Assembly (NCBI GenBank): GCA_025642065.1
Contig: JAODUP010000153.1
Location: forward strand, 399,501 to 463,500
DNA from: Paralvinella palmiformis
Lineage: Eukaryota; Annelida; Polychaeta; Terebellida; Alvinellidae
Direction: 5' to 3'
DNA length: 64,000 nt
This document shows, one piece after another, positions 14,391 to 28,315 of the stretch; within the stretch, counting starts at the first letter, position 1, and each line of letters begins with the position of its first letter. The position numbers and the translations under genes are program-made. The notes below the pieces were generated by a model that was given only the letters and a program-made list of their open reading frames with translations, had not been told where the DNA came from and made no database searches.

Positions 14391-17300
14391 AAGGGACTAA
14401 CATCGCATTTCTTGATTCTCTTCCAGGTGTCAATCTGACAGTGGATCACCTCGTTCAGACCTCTGGCAGTTCAGTGAACTTCCGAGCAATTCCGGATCCG
14501 GATTTCCCGTATGGCGTTGTGCGTTACGAGTGGAACTTTGGGGATAGTAGCAGACCGTCTTGGCCAAGCACGCCTGTGAACACCATCTCTCACACTTATG
14601 GATTGTGTGACAGGTGCGTACAATGAAACAGTGTTTGTTATGTTATCCGAAGGTGCCCGCTGTCACGCACGTGTCACCAATCTAAGCGGGGACTTGTTTG
14701 TTGTGCAGTTTTGTCCATACTCGTCTGAATGACTGTACCTGTATTTTAGCACTGACTTTCCGGTCCAGTGAACACCGCCCACAGGGATCTGGTCATTACA
14801 CGTGTGTGAATGGTGCGCGTTCTATTTGCCCGTCATCGATTAGCCTGCTTCACGCCTCCTGCACCTTTTAATTTATTGAGCGTCATCCGAAGTCGGTGAG
14901 AGTCGTTACATCCCGAGTCATTACCATCCGCACAACTGTCCCGGTAATATCTTTGTTATGTTAGTGTAATGAACCGTGATGGAAGGCAGAATTGTGGCGC
15001 ATTACCTGTGTAATTAACATCTGTAGATAAGGTGCGGCCAGTCAGTGTTAGGCATGGGGTTGGTGTATAGTGACATGTGTCAGGTGATTGACAGCTGTCT
15101 GAATGGCGAGTGATATTAGAGCTAGGTGTGTTATATAGTTAAATGGTACAGGTAGAGGGGGGGTCCTTATTTCTGAAATAAGGGAAATGTTAATATGAGG
15201 ACATTGTAATCTGAGTATGTGGAGCATTGATAGGACCACATATAATAAAATAGACCATTATCAGTATCAGATTATAGGTCAGTGTAAGGACTAAGTGTTA
15301 TAATATAGATTATGTAAGGAACAAGTATCATAACATGGATCTGTGTAAGGACCGAGTATCATAATACTTATTGACATAAGGACCAAGGATCATAACACAG
15401 ACCAGTGTAAGGAAGGACAAACAATCATAACACACAGACCACTGTAAGGACAAACAATCATAACACACAGACCACTGTAAGGACAAACAATCATAACACA
15501 CAGACCACTGTAAGGACAAACAATCATAACACACAGACCACTGTAAGGACAAACAATCATAACAAAGACCAGTGTAAGAACAAACAGCCATAACATGGAC
15601 CAGTGTAAGGATCAAGCGTCATAACATGGACCAGTGTAAGGACCAAGCACCATAACAGTTACCGGCGTAAGGACGAAGTATCCTAACACGCACCAGCTTA
15701 TAGAAGCGTCACAACACAGACTAGTGTACTACCACTACCACATAGCTTGAGGCAGTGGATGATACTATCACATAAAGTGAGGTAGTGGGAGATTGTATTG
15801 CCGTAGAGAGTAAGGTAGTGAAGGACACTACTGCATGGACTTAGGCATTGTAGTGTACCACTCCATATAGTAAAATGGAATAAAGGATGTACTGTTAATT
15901 AACAACAAACGATCCGGTATAATCACTTACTGATGATTAATGTTTTACCGCCACCTCTGCGCACGCGGTAGGCTAAATGGGCCGAGCGATCTCCAATGGA
16001 AATGAAGCGAAGTCAAAGATGAAACAAACAACCTTCAGATATGCCAACCCCCCCCCCGAGATTCGAACACGGGTGGTGCCGCTTACAGTTAGTGGATAAG
16101 AACAGTACATAATCCGTACGCTATATAAAATGTTCTACTCAGATCTGATACGAGGCAAAACGTAGACCTGTCACCCTGGCCTGAGATGATAATGACTCCA
16201 GGTTGCCTAACTCCATATCACACCAACCTGATTGCTCCATTAATTTCCAAGATCGTTTCTTCCCCCCCTTTCTTGAGCCGTTGGTAATTTCCACAATTTT
16301 CGTATTTATCATGGAAGGTTATCAGTGAAGAGCTCTCTGGATTCTCATTATTATGAAACGTATTCTGGCAATTATTGACCTTATTCAGACATTGCCTGCT
16401 TACTTTATGCGACGATTAGAGATTCTAGAATATGAAATTTATTAAAAAAATAGATCCTAAGTACATGACGATGCCAGGAGCTTTGATTATCTAGCAGTTA
16501 TCCGGACTGAAACATGAATAGTGTGATGATCCTTTGTTGATTATTTCTTGGACACTTGAAGTTGATTTATTTGCTTGTATGAAAAACAGAACACACACAC
16601 ACACACACGCGCGCACACACGTGCACACACATCTGCACACACACACACACACACAGGCAGAGTCAAGTATTCAGCACAGGACAGATTGTTTTCCAGGTTA
16701 AAGGGTTATCTGGGACAAAATGCTACGCTGGCCAATGTATTATGCGAATCCATGGCTAATAGAGACAAAGGAATTCCGTGGGTCAAAGTGTTATATGGGT
16801 CAATATGTCATGTGAGCTCAACTGTTATACAGGCCACAGAGATGTCCATTCACATCGCCCTTAATCAAACTCAGATGAAAGATCCCAGACATCCCACACA
16901 CCATTAATGCCCCGTTTATTCCGTTCTTGAAGTTTTTCAGTAAGTGTGACGGCCTTCAACTACCAGGGAAACATAACCTCAGATCCAGTTGTGGTCAGGA
17001 TCCTGAATCCGATTGAATCATTGACGCTGCACGTTGATGGCGAGATGGTGGTAGGCAAAACGGTCCAATTCAGGGCATATCATTATTTTGGGAGTGATGT
17101 CACCTATAGATGGAAATTTGGTGAGGAGACCAGGATCACCAGAACCTGGACTGTCCAACATTCTTTTGAGAGGTAATACCAGTCTCTATATGTATAATCA
17201 GGTAATATGTATATTACCTGAAATTTTCAGGTACTGTGTATTAAATCTCAGTTAGCAATACACATATTGCCTGAAAATTTTAGGTAATATACATATTACT

Positions 17301-19038
17301 TGATTATACAGATTAACTGTAATATATAACACACACACACACACACACACAGAATATTACCTGTGTCATCATTCTGATAAGATAAACTTTTATTATAAAC
17401 AACATTATTAGTAGTGTGGGCTTTTTCTGAGCAAAATTGAGAAAGACCCAATAAATATTCCGCGTTTTTCTTCAATTCTTATCTTTGGTTTGGTTGAGTT
17501 AATATAATAAATATGTTATTATTAAAAAATGTTTATTCAATTGGCAGGGAGGGGGTGTACAAAGTCTATGTCACAGCACATAATGCCATCAACAACAAAA
17601 CTGCCAGCAAGACCATATTCATTACTGAACGTTACTGCAAAGAACCTGATATCACAATTGTTGGAATCAGCCAATCACCCAATGAGAGGCCTGTCACGCA
17701 GCAAGTAAGTACTGCTACTATTGGCTGATTTGAATGAAAATTGCATTTTGATTGGCCAAATTCAATACCATGCTGGATTATGGTGACGTGCTGGATTATG
17801 GTGGATTATGGTAACGTGTTTCGGGTGGTGTAAAGTTTGGTGTTCCTTTCGTGTTTGTGCAGGTGCTGCGATCGGAGGAGCTGAGGATAGAGACGGATGT
17901 GAGGATTAACTGCAGTTTGACGGAAAGGGCGCTCTACAATTGGACTATATCAGAAGAAGGTCAAGGCCAGAAACCAGTAACTCTGACAAACATCGACACG
18001 CACATATTTCATGATCCAATCCTCTTTTTACCCGCGCTTTCACTGCATTACGGCACTTATGATGTGGTACTGAAGGTGAGAATTAACCTGTGGTTTTGTG
18101 AGATGTTTCATTCACCAGTAAAAGGCTTCCGCCTGTTTATGTTATTTCAGGAGTAGTCAGTTGGTCGGATGTTTCAGGCGTGACCAGCACTGTCTTTAAA
18201 CTAATTAATCACCCTGTCACACACACACACACTCTCTCTCTCTCTCTCTGTTTCTCTATCCCTCTCTCTTTCTCTCCCTGTCTCTCTCACTCTGTTTCTC
18301 TTTCTCACTCTCTCTCTCAAAGATTTTGCTTTCCAGGATATCAATAATAAGTCACTCCATTCATTGAGTAATAATTTGGGTTTGAACCATCTACCAGTGA
18401 TGGATGGACGAGAGTGGGTGGGAATCAAAGCTCAGAGCTCCCAGGTCGAACATATCTATATGCTTGCTGAGCCAGTGCTATATTAAACAATAAGATGAAG
18501 ATTTTGATTCTGATGAGCGAGATCTTTGTTGCCATTCTGAGCTGGTTCTTTCAATTTCAGGTGGATATGAAGGACTCAATTGTCTGGAGCAAGCAGAGCC
18601 TGCTGATCCAGATAATACCAAGTCCTCTCGTCAGTGTAATTAGGGGTGGTGCACAAAGATATGCCAACCGGAATGAGACCATCATCCTGAATGGAATTTT
18701 CTCTTACGATCCAGATTTTCCAGATGATAGGAACTTGGTGTAAGTTTCTATGTCATGGTTATGAAAAGTTCAGGGCAGGTTCTGAAATGTCATGTTCTTT
18801 TGACCACATCCGGTACTAACTTTTCATGTAGACACCAATTAACTTAAAAGTTGGAAAACATTACATATCCTATAGAAAATGTTCAGCGGCTAATCTTATT
18901 TCATTTGGCTGTTCAGAAAGTGTATTTTCAATCATATTCAGTTTTGGTGCACTTACAGTATGCTGTTATTTGGGGGTAGCAGGAAGACAACCATTACAAG
19001 GTTATGCTGCTCCCCCCATTTACTTTATTATATTTAAT

Positions 19039-19085
<47 letters not shown>

Positions 19086-20252
19086 TGTAAATTTGGAAAT
19101 GGGAAATACATATCATATTATATCATATTCAGTGTAGTAAAAGCTACATTCAGAGACCACCATCACTATGACTATGTCCGATATTTGTTTAGGCAGGGCT
19201 GGTTCTGAATTAAAATCCCGGTCATTAGCACGACATGATCATTTTGTTATTCGTTCCAGGTATAAATGGGCCTGTTATGATTATAACAATCCGAAGCTGC
19301 TCTGTTTTGACAAGCCCATCGGAGATGTGATGAACACCGAGTCGCCAATCATCACAATTCCTGGCAAGGAGTTAACCACCAACACGACGGCATTTATGTT
19401 TAACTTGACCGTAACTAAGGGAGAGAGGGTGGCTTATTCCATACAAGTTGTGGAGATGAAACGGACGGCTGTTATTGAGTAAGTATGGCCCCAATTTAAT
19501 TAGATTGGGTGTAGATCTGTCTTTGTGTGTTGGCGTGAATGGGTGGATTGTTTAGCCATGGCACAGGCCACACACCTGGGACACATGGTTCGGGATGGAC
19601 ACCCAGGGGAAACGTCCCACGGAAATGGGCATGGGTTGGATTCGAACCCGCAACCGAGTGGTTTGCAGTGAAATGCTCTAACCACTGGGCTAATGGAGTG
19701 CCTGGTTTTATGAGAATGAGATTTAGTTGAGAGTGCGTTTTTATTGGAATTGTGTGTGTGTGTGTGTGTGGTACTAGCCAAAATCTTCACAAGACAAAAT
19801 ATTATCAGCTCTAATATTTTTCCCTAGCATTTTCATACATAATAAAGCATGTTTATATCAGTGTTGGGAGTTTGTTTTTGTTTGGTTTGGAAGAATATTT
19901 TTGGTTTTGTTGGGAGAGCGTGTTTTATCTGTGTGCTGGATGTGTTTTGGTTGCCGCTCCAATGATGTTTGTGTTGCTGTTGGGAATGTGTTTGTTTGTT
20001 TGGGTATTTGTGTTGGCATATTGTGTGTGTGTGTGTGTGTGTAGGGTGGGGGTGGTGGTGGAGTGTTCATGTTTAAAATGTAAAGCGCCTTAGAGCAAGT
20101 CAAGTTGAATAATGTTGTATATAAAATATTATTATTATATGGGCATGCAGAGAAACACACACGCACGCACACACGCACGCAAACACACACACACCCGAAT
20201 ATCTACATATCTGTATAGAATGTTCACCTCAGTAGATATCTAATCAGTATTA

Positions 20253-20301
<49 letters not shown>

Positions 20302-21554
20302 CTGTTCATTTCCCATCTCCCACAGTGTCAATATCCTTTGTACCCAATGTGAGGATGGATTAATTAACACAGACGATCGTGTTGTACTGGAGGCTGTACG
20401 CAATGGATTTACTAATGATCAAGTGATGTACATCTGGTCATTAAATGTTGTACAAGATGGGTCTAATATTATGTTAGCTCGTAAGTATATTACACTGTGT
20501 ATGTGTGTACATGTGTTTGCGTTTTTGTGTGTGTGCATCATGCTGCGTATGTTTTATTGTCAGTGTTACAATGGACAAATATAATTATGTTGATATTACT
20601 ATGTATGTCATGCAGTTTTCATCACAGTGTGTGTGCGTGTGCGCGCGCGTGTGTGTCTGTCCATTCTCATCACAGGTGCACACGAATGCACCCAGCCAAT
20701 CCCAGAGTTCCTAATGTCTGCACATGCCATTTTCTTTCACCACAGGTGTACACGACCGCGGACGTTGCGTCAGAGCTGACAATTCCACTTATTTCCAATA
20801 CGTGGTGACGAACTTGACAAAGGGTGGATCTCCATCATCTATCAACGGTATGACAGGCATTATTAATTATATTACGCACCTTTATAACTGATATCCACCT
20901 TCAAACGCTCAAATGGCCCGACCCCATTTCGTTTATTTTCTATGTCCGGGTCGCCATCAGGTACCAAGTAATCATGGATATTTTCGGTTTGTTGACGATA
21001 GATGGCTGTATCTGTGTCTCGTTGATATCCAGCGCCAATCTCCCCGACATCCATCAAATAGCAAGCAGCATTGTTTTATGGATCATGTCATGTTTTATGT
21101 GTTGTTATTATTGCATTATGGTGTTTTTCTGGCCGGATCAGTCTGCCCAATGTCGGGCCGTCATCAGTCAGTGAGGTGGTATAGGGAACCAGTGTCGTCT
21201 CTCTTTGATCTCGTACTAATAACTGGAAAGAGATAAAATTAAGTTTTATTGTTTCAAAGCTTGGTCTGTTTCAGTTTGGAATGTCATCACGTTCATTTAA
21301 TTACATTGATGTGGGTATGACAAATATTTTGGCCATGTTAGTCAGCATTTTTTAATTTAGGTGGAATCTCTCTCTCTCTCTCTCTGTTTGTGTGTGTGTG
21401 TGTATTATTATTAAATGCTATCTATACACTATAATGTAGTGAATTCAATTCCAAAACCACACAAAAGATTATTGCAGTTTTGGAATCAGATCTAGTTGTC
21501 AGACACAAAAACAGGGAAACACATCTATAGAGATTTACTTAGAGAGACATAAGA

Positions 21555-21620
<66 letters not shown>

Positions 21621-22090
21621 TTTTTTATTCTGTTCCCACATTATGATTAATGGTTAGCAAGATAAGATAAATAAGTTGGCATTATCTTAATAAAACCTGC
21701 CATAACTGGGGATGATGATTAAACATGCTTTATTCAATCACCGCGCTGCCATTTTATATAACTGTGTATCACTAGAATGTTCTCCACATAATTTGTCATC
21801 ATTAATCAACAGTAAACATTACTTAATGTGACAGAGATCTGTTGTCATTTTGTTGTCCGCTTCCAGTTTTTGTCATTAATGTTTACGTCTTCAATAAAGA
21901 GGTTGTCATTTCTAAGTGTGCTTATCTGTACTCACACAGGCAGTTGTTATATAGGCAGCTGTTATATAGGCAGCTGTTATACAGCTTCTGCAGACACCTG
22001 TCTGCTAGTCTCTGTCACACACGCACTGGGGGTGGAATACATTCTACTGCAGATACATGTTTCATAGACCACAACATATACAGCTGTTAT

Positions 22091-22127
<37 letters not shown>

Positions 22128-25100
22128 GTGTGTGTCTGATACTCTGACAGCTATTACACAAACAGCTATCCCACAGATACATAATTATGTAAAGGAGATA
22201 GTGGTTGTGTTGACAGCTGTGTGGCATTTTTTTTACACAGACAGCTGTTAGACAGACAGCTGTTATATAGGCAACTATTAGCCATGCAACTGTCATACCA
22301 ACAGTTTTTGCTCAAACAGCTGTTACATGGTTTTGCACAGATATATTTTACACAGACAGGTATACAGAGCTGTTATTCGTATAACATATTATATAATTAT
22401 GTAGACAACTTACACACAGACAGTTGTTCCGCTAATAGCTATAACACAGACAGCTGTTATACAAACAGCTGTTGTTCACGTGACTGTGCACCATACATGA
22501 TTTCAAACGCCATGTCGGGCAAAAGAAGACTGCAGTGGATAGAATGTATATTTCAAATAACTTCATATGTCATGCGATATCAAATGCCCCACTCTCAACT
22601 AACTTTGGAAATGGGGACGTAATTAGTATGGTTTTAATCGCAAAAAGAGGATACAAAAGTACCCCCCTCTGACTTTTTTTTGCTCTTTATTGATGTACCA
22701 ACCAATGATTGGGTGATGCCTGCCTTTTTGTCTGCTCATAAATTAGAGCATCGCTTTTTTTCCGATGGTCACATTTGCTGGTAATCAATACACCATTTTT
22801 ATATACAGTACCATCCACTACGCCAGTCACTACCACGACCACTACTACAACAACGACCACTACCACCACTGCCAGGCCAATCGAGACGAACGCCACCCTC
22901 CCGCCTCGACGACCGTTTGGTAAGTAATGTTAATCTAATAGTTTTGGCATAAAGTGGCATTATGTGTATGAATGTAACTAAAAGGTATCAGCGTATGTTT
23001 TGATACACATAGCATTATTGATTATTGTCGGAGATTTATTAATATACCAATGCTAGCTATAGTCTTTGTTCAATGAACTAGATTATTTTCGTCCCCCGCT
23101 TTTTTTTTAAATTATTATTATTAATGATGAGAAAACTAAATATATTACTTTACTTTATTGGTGCATGGTATTTACGAATGTTTAGAGTGCCATTGGATTG
23201 AAGGTCACTGTGTCATTTATTTCTGTCTTTCTGTTTACATAGTATAACCCAATTCTGTACTGTATAGATGATTTTTTTCTTTTGCTTTCGCAGTTCATTC
23301 TAATTATCTGGCCTCTCTCTGTCTTATGGCATTTATTATAAAACAAATTCAACAATGAATCACAATTGGAGATAGTATTATGTCGGGTTTTTTGTTGTTG
23401 ACTTTAGGGTTGTTGCCTCTACGTTTTTGTAGGCGGAAGTCGTTTTAACATTGCATCTGTGATGTTTTCAAGGAACGGTATGTCACAATAAGCCCATACC
23501 ACAACAAACGCCTGCGCCGATAATGTATAGAGGGAAGTTTATCTGATGGGTGTAACATCTTTGATTTCGCTTCATTACTTTTGGAGGTCGCTCGGCCCAT
23601 TTAGCCTGCCATGTGCACAGAAGTGGCCGTAAAACATCAATCATCATCATCATCACAATCACCATCCATGTTATAATAGTAAAATTAATAATAACAATAA
23701 TTTTTGAAAATTTTAAATCTGTTCTAAAAACACACCTGTTCAAGGTCGCTTTCATAGATAAATAATTACTATCTTTTAAATCACGTACAGGTTTTGTACA
23801 GACATATTATTTGGGGTATTATTATATTACATATTATTATTGTACAGCGCTTTGAATGGCTCCTGCTAGTAAGGGCGCTTTATTAAATATACGTTATTAT
23901 TATTACGGAAAAGTCGAAAAGGAAAGCAGGTGTAATAAAGTGCGTCTTTACTGACATTAGCACTTCTAAGGTTTCTGTACAGGGTACTCTGATTGAGCAG
24001 TAGGTGCAGCATTGCACTGCAAACCTCCAGGTTGGGGGAAGTTAGCCTAGATGGTTGGCCCTCGGCAGTAAGTCCGAGGTGTGACTAGCACTAAGGGTAA
24101 ATAACTCAAATCACCTCAACAGTTAGGTTCTGTACGGTAAAGTTGTAATAAGAACTTTCTGAAATCTAATACGACATGACATGACATGAAGTTCGGATAA
24201 ATTACGATCATCCCCTGCCTCCATCCCCCCCTCCATAAAAAACACGAAATAATTGAGTAGAAATTTTAAGCATAGCCTTTAACAGGGAGAGTATCCTCAA
24301 ACTCCCAAATGCTTAATAACCTGCTATTGGCGTTAAATATACACACGTGCCGTTATAATGGTTTTTATTATGATGCTATCACAGCTGTTTGCATTTCTGT
24401 TGTAGAAATAAATATATTAATTTCAATACGAATTGCGTTTTGACGATAATTCCCGCGAATGACGCCCCAAGTTTTATTCGGCGTATTTATGGGAATGTGG
24501 AGACTTCACTGAGAAGATAAATAGAAGCCGAGATATTTTTCTATCCTTATTGGCTGATATTTCGTTACAAGATGATGTGATATTACAATGAAGTGATAAC
24601 TGTCGTCGTATTTTGATATGTAGATACTGGGCTTTGACCGTTTCATGAATATGTTAATTCGTTATCTGATATGAGATACGAAGAATCTGTTTAGTTCGGT
24701 TTCGTTTGAGGGGGGTGGAGGAAGGATTTGAAAACGAATTAATAGGCTCTCTCTCTCTCTCTCTCTCCCTGTGTGTGTGTTTGTGTGTGTGTGTGTGTTG
24801 TGTGTGTGTATGTGTGTGGAATGAAGGTATTGTTGGGTTATACGGAGGCGGTGCTTGTGTATAACAGTGTGTAAGAGTGATTATTATAGTGGACCCAAAA
24901 TGGTGTGTATGAGGGGGGTTGAGATGGTGGTGTATGTGGGCAGGGGTGGGTCGGTGCATGTTGATGTATGTATGTGATCGATTGATTGGTTCGTCGAACA
25001 TCGGCTCTGTTCACACACGAGACTTCTTGGGCAGACATCTCTCAAATACAGCCGTGAGCCAGATTCGAAACCACAGCTTGGAAATTTGCAGTGCAGCGAT

Positions 25101-25686
25101 GTAACTACTGCACCGCTGGAGCGCCCAGATGAATGTATGTGAGCGTTAATGCATGAAGTGGATGTTGTTGGACATATGTTTATTTGGAATAGAGATTAAT
25201 GTTCATTAGTTTGTACGCAGGGCTTGTTGATGCACGTTGGTGTGGATCGAGTTTTGCTGCTGAGTGTTGTACCATGGTGCGCGTGGAAGGGATAACAGGG
25301 AATGTGAATGGGGAGTGATTTACTAGCTATTGGTGTATGTTGGGTCCATATTGTTGTTGTATTGGTGTTGATTCGTCTGAATGGTGCATTGTTGTGTGTG
25401 ATTTTTGTGAACGCGGTGGTCCCCGATGCGTGTTGGTGTGTTTGTAAGAGATTATTGCCTCTCCCTGTTATTAATTGTAAACATTCTGTTCACCACAGCA
25501 CCGATGTTCCCGCCATTTGAAGTGGAGGAAGATCTAGGAACGGGAAGCAGTGGCCGTCCATCGTATAATGGTGAGCGATGTGTGTGTGTTTTTTTAATAA
25601 TGTGAGGTTGTTCGTCTTAACAAGAGGCACTCGTACATAACATTACATAAAGATTGCATCTTTGTTGTGTTGTCACATATCTCATA

Positions 25687-25737
<51 letters not shown>

Positions 25738-25972
25738 CTCTCTCTCCTTCCCAACCCCCCTCCCCATCCATTGCCAACAATCTACATAATGTTGGTGATT
25801 ACATTCCATCGTCAGCGTAAACAGCTACAGTGTTTACATTCCATGTCTCCGTGGATACGAATGTTACTCATCTCTGGCTGGATTTAGCGCATTTTGTCAG
25901 CCGTTGTCATCGTCTTGACATCTGCATCAAGATTTTATTAATATTAATATCGTTATTATTTTACTAGCTAAT

Positions 25973-26003
<31 letters not shown>

Positions 26004-28185
26004 GGTACATTGCAGCGCCGATGTCAAAGTTGTAGGATTGCGTAACCGATTTTGTCCCATTCCATAACGCTACGCCCGAGAAGCTAATTTACTGCATAGC
26101 AGCCAATTTATGAACCGAAATGTTAGATGACGAAACGCTCGTAGACGAAGTGAAATGGAACAAGTCCGACTTGAGAATGCGGGAATTAAAAAAAAAGACA
26201 TTAGCAAAGAGATAGGATTAAAACAGCTTGATTAGAAGAATTAAGAAAACGACATCGGCAGAGATATAGGTTAACATTATACGAGTTAATACGGGATGAT
26301 AAAAGCGGTATTAGCGCAGAGATAAGTTAAAGGTATAGGAGTGATTAGAACACGGTTGAAATGAGAATCTGACCAGGTATTATACTATCATGTGGAGAGA
26401 CGGGTACTTTTCTGTGATTTCTACACAAAACTGCGGCTGACTGACTGACTAACTGACCGACTGACCCACAAACTGACTGTGACTAAGCAGCGGATGCTGT
26501 ATGGTTGACGTCGGCCTGTAGTCGTTGGTGAGTCATTAAGCCGTGGATAGCTTTGTTTTGTATACACCCCCTCCCGAATGGCTTACATCATCTCTCGGTG
26601 ACGTAATACCCCCCAAAAGTGTTCGGTTTAGTTATGTATGGGCCGAGTGGAGTGTCGGTGACAGCGCTGACTCACTCCTCGGGCAGCTTCAGGATTGGTT
26701 GATAAATATCGTCGTCGGTCTATCGGCCAGTCCGGATCATGTGACCTTTTATCGGCGGACGTGCGGATTATACGACAATCAATACCTGTCATTATCAGCC
26801 ACTCCCAGCACCACCACACACCCACACACGCGCGTGCTTGCGCACACACGCGCACGCACGCACCCCGTCGTCGGACATCAAGCAGCCAGTTACGTGGCTT
26901 GTATCACCGGCAGGACCTCGTCAACTAACACCACCTGAAGCACCGAGCAGCACCACCATAAGCACCGAGCGGCACCACCCGAAGTCCCAGCACAGCCCGC
27001 CGATCATCGGTCGGCTGACGTCATCCACACTCTCATTCACGTCATCGGCACGCACTTCGCGAGTGACGCCGCGGAAGAGCGCTATCATCGACGGCCGCCC
27101 GGCCGGGCTATGTAAGACGCGGGGCCCGCGGGGCCCCGGGGCCGGCGCTTCTGTGAGGATATCTTTCGTGCCGAGATCGTCGGCGCAGAAGCGGTTGTCT
27201 TGGCGATGTCCTGATTAACTCCAATCAGTCGTTATGGTGCTGCATCGCGGCGCCATCCGGTCTGGCACCGGGGATCCGTCGCTTTCAGCGCGGCTCTTCT
27301 CGCCGATGGTCGGCAAGATGTTGGCAGCTGAAACGGCGCCGTGCATGACAATTTAAATGTAAATGGGGCTATAACCGCGGAGTTTGTCCAATTTTTTGGG
27401 GGGTTTGTTCTATAATCCTCTCCGCCCGCACCTCCACCCCTCTCGCCAAACGTAAGCCGATATCAGTTTTCCGTCGACCTTTCCTTGGTTTGAAAGCCTT
27501 CGTTGCCTTCAGATTTGCAGTCCGGTAAGGTGGCAGCGTACTCTGAGCGCGATCACCTGACCATATCCATTCCTGATTGGTTTATTAGATAACTAGTAAC
27601 TAACAAAAGATCAAATATCCACACACACCCCCACACACACACCCACACTTCACTCACACACTCGTCGGGATCACTTTGGACGGCGACTGCAGCCGACAGT
27701 TCATTGTGCCATCATTGCCCATGATCTGACACGATCCCGGTGTCCTGCGATGTCGGCGATTTTAATCCGAATCCGTTTCAAATGCTCATCAATTTCGAAC
27801 GGAATTAATTGCGCATCATTGTAGTGCACGGATAAAACGATTGCTAGAAGATTTTGATGCCTGGAGCAAAGCTTATGCCTCGGACCCACGCCAGAGATCC
27901 TGATCGGAGATGACACGCTAATATTGAGAGTGTTCGCCGACACTGTTGGAATATCAATACTGAAGTCTTACAACGAGAGCGGGACACTCTGTGATGTATT
28001 GCTTCGGATGGCCTGGCTGAATATAGAAGACGAGCCGGCGATGGAAGGTGTCCAGTCAGCGATTGTTAAATACTTCCCTGTTATTTGTTGCCGGGTTTAG
28101 GCGGCATTATGTGGTATTAATGCTGCGAAATTGCGATACCCTGACCCTGTGACGTACTCACGTGACGACAAACGTAGGAAGACTG

Positions 28186-28221
<36 letters not shown>

Positions 28222-28231
28222 ATGTACAGTA

Positions 28232-28263
<32 letters not shown>

Positions 28264-28276
28264 GAGAGAGAGAGAT

Positions 28277-28315
<39 letters not shown>

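Larger units (their letters stand above)
6263..14426 (+). other. 8.2-kb intron: CpG-rich segment, LINE and MITE relics, microsatellites
   Basis: 6520-7740 is rich in CpG and contrasts with the AT-rich flanks. A (GTA)n tract lies at 9018-9247, (CA)n at 9377-9432 and (GT)n at 9904-9940. LINE, SINE and hAT-like elements listed separately lie within it. No open stretch has a domain or phase that would fit between exons 6 and 7, which join directly. Confidence 0.6.
14614..16932 (+). other. intron with 33-bp tandem repeat and a reverse SINE
   Basis: It separates exons 7 and 8. A degenerate repeat field with four perfect 33-bp units and a truncated reverse SINE lie within it. A (CA)n tract is at about 16590-16654. 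No exon seen. Confidence 0.55.
22920..25498 (+). other. intron with SINE and LINE 3' fragments
   Basis: It separates exons 15 and 16. It carries a SINE fragment and a LINE 3' end (listed separately) plus a tRNA-like head near 23990-24050 and another in reverse near 25005-25130. No exon seen. Confidence 0.5.

Noticed and set aside
18201..18428. - strand Arg/Glu-rich open frame
   Set aside because: It is the reverse of a (TC)n tract.
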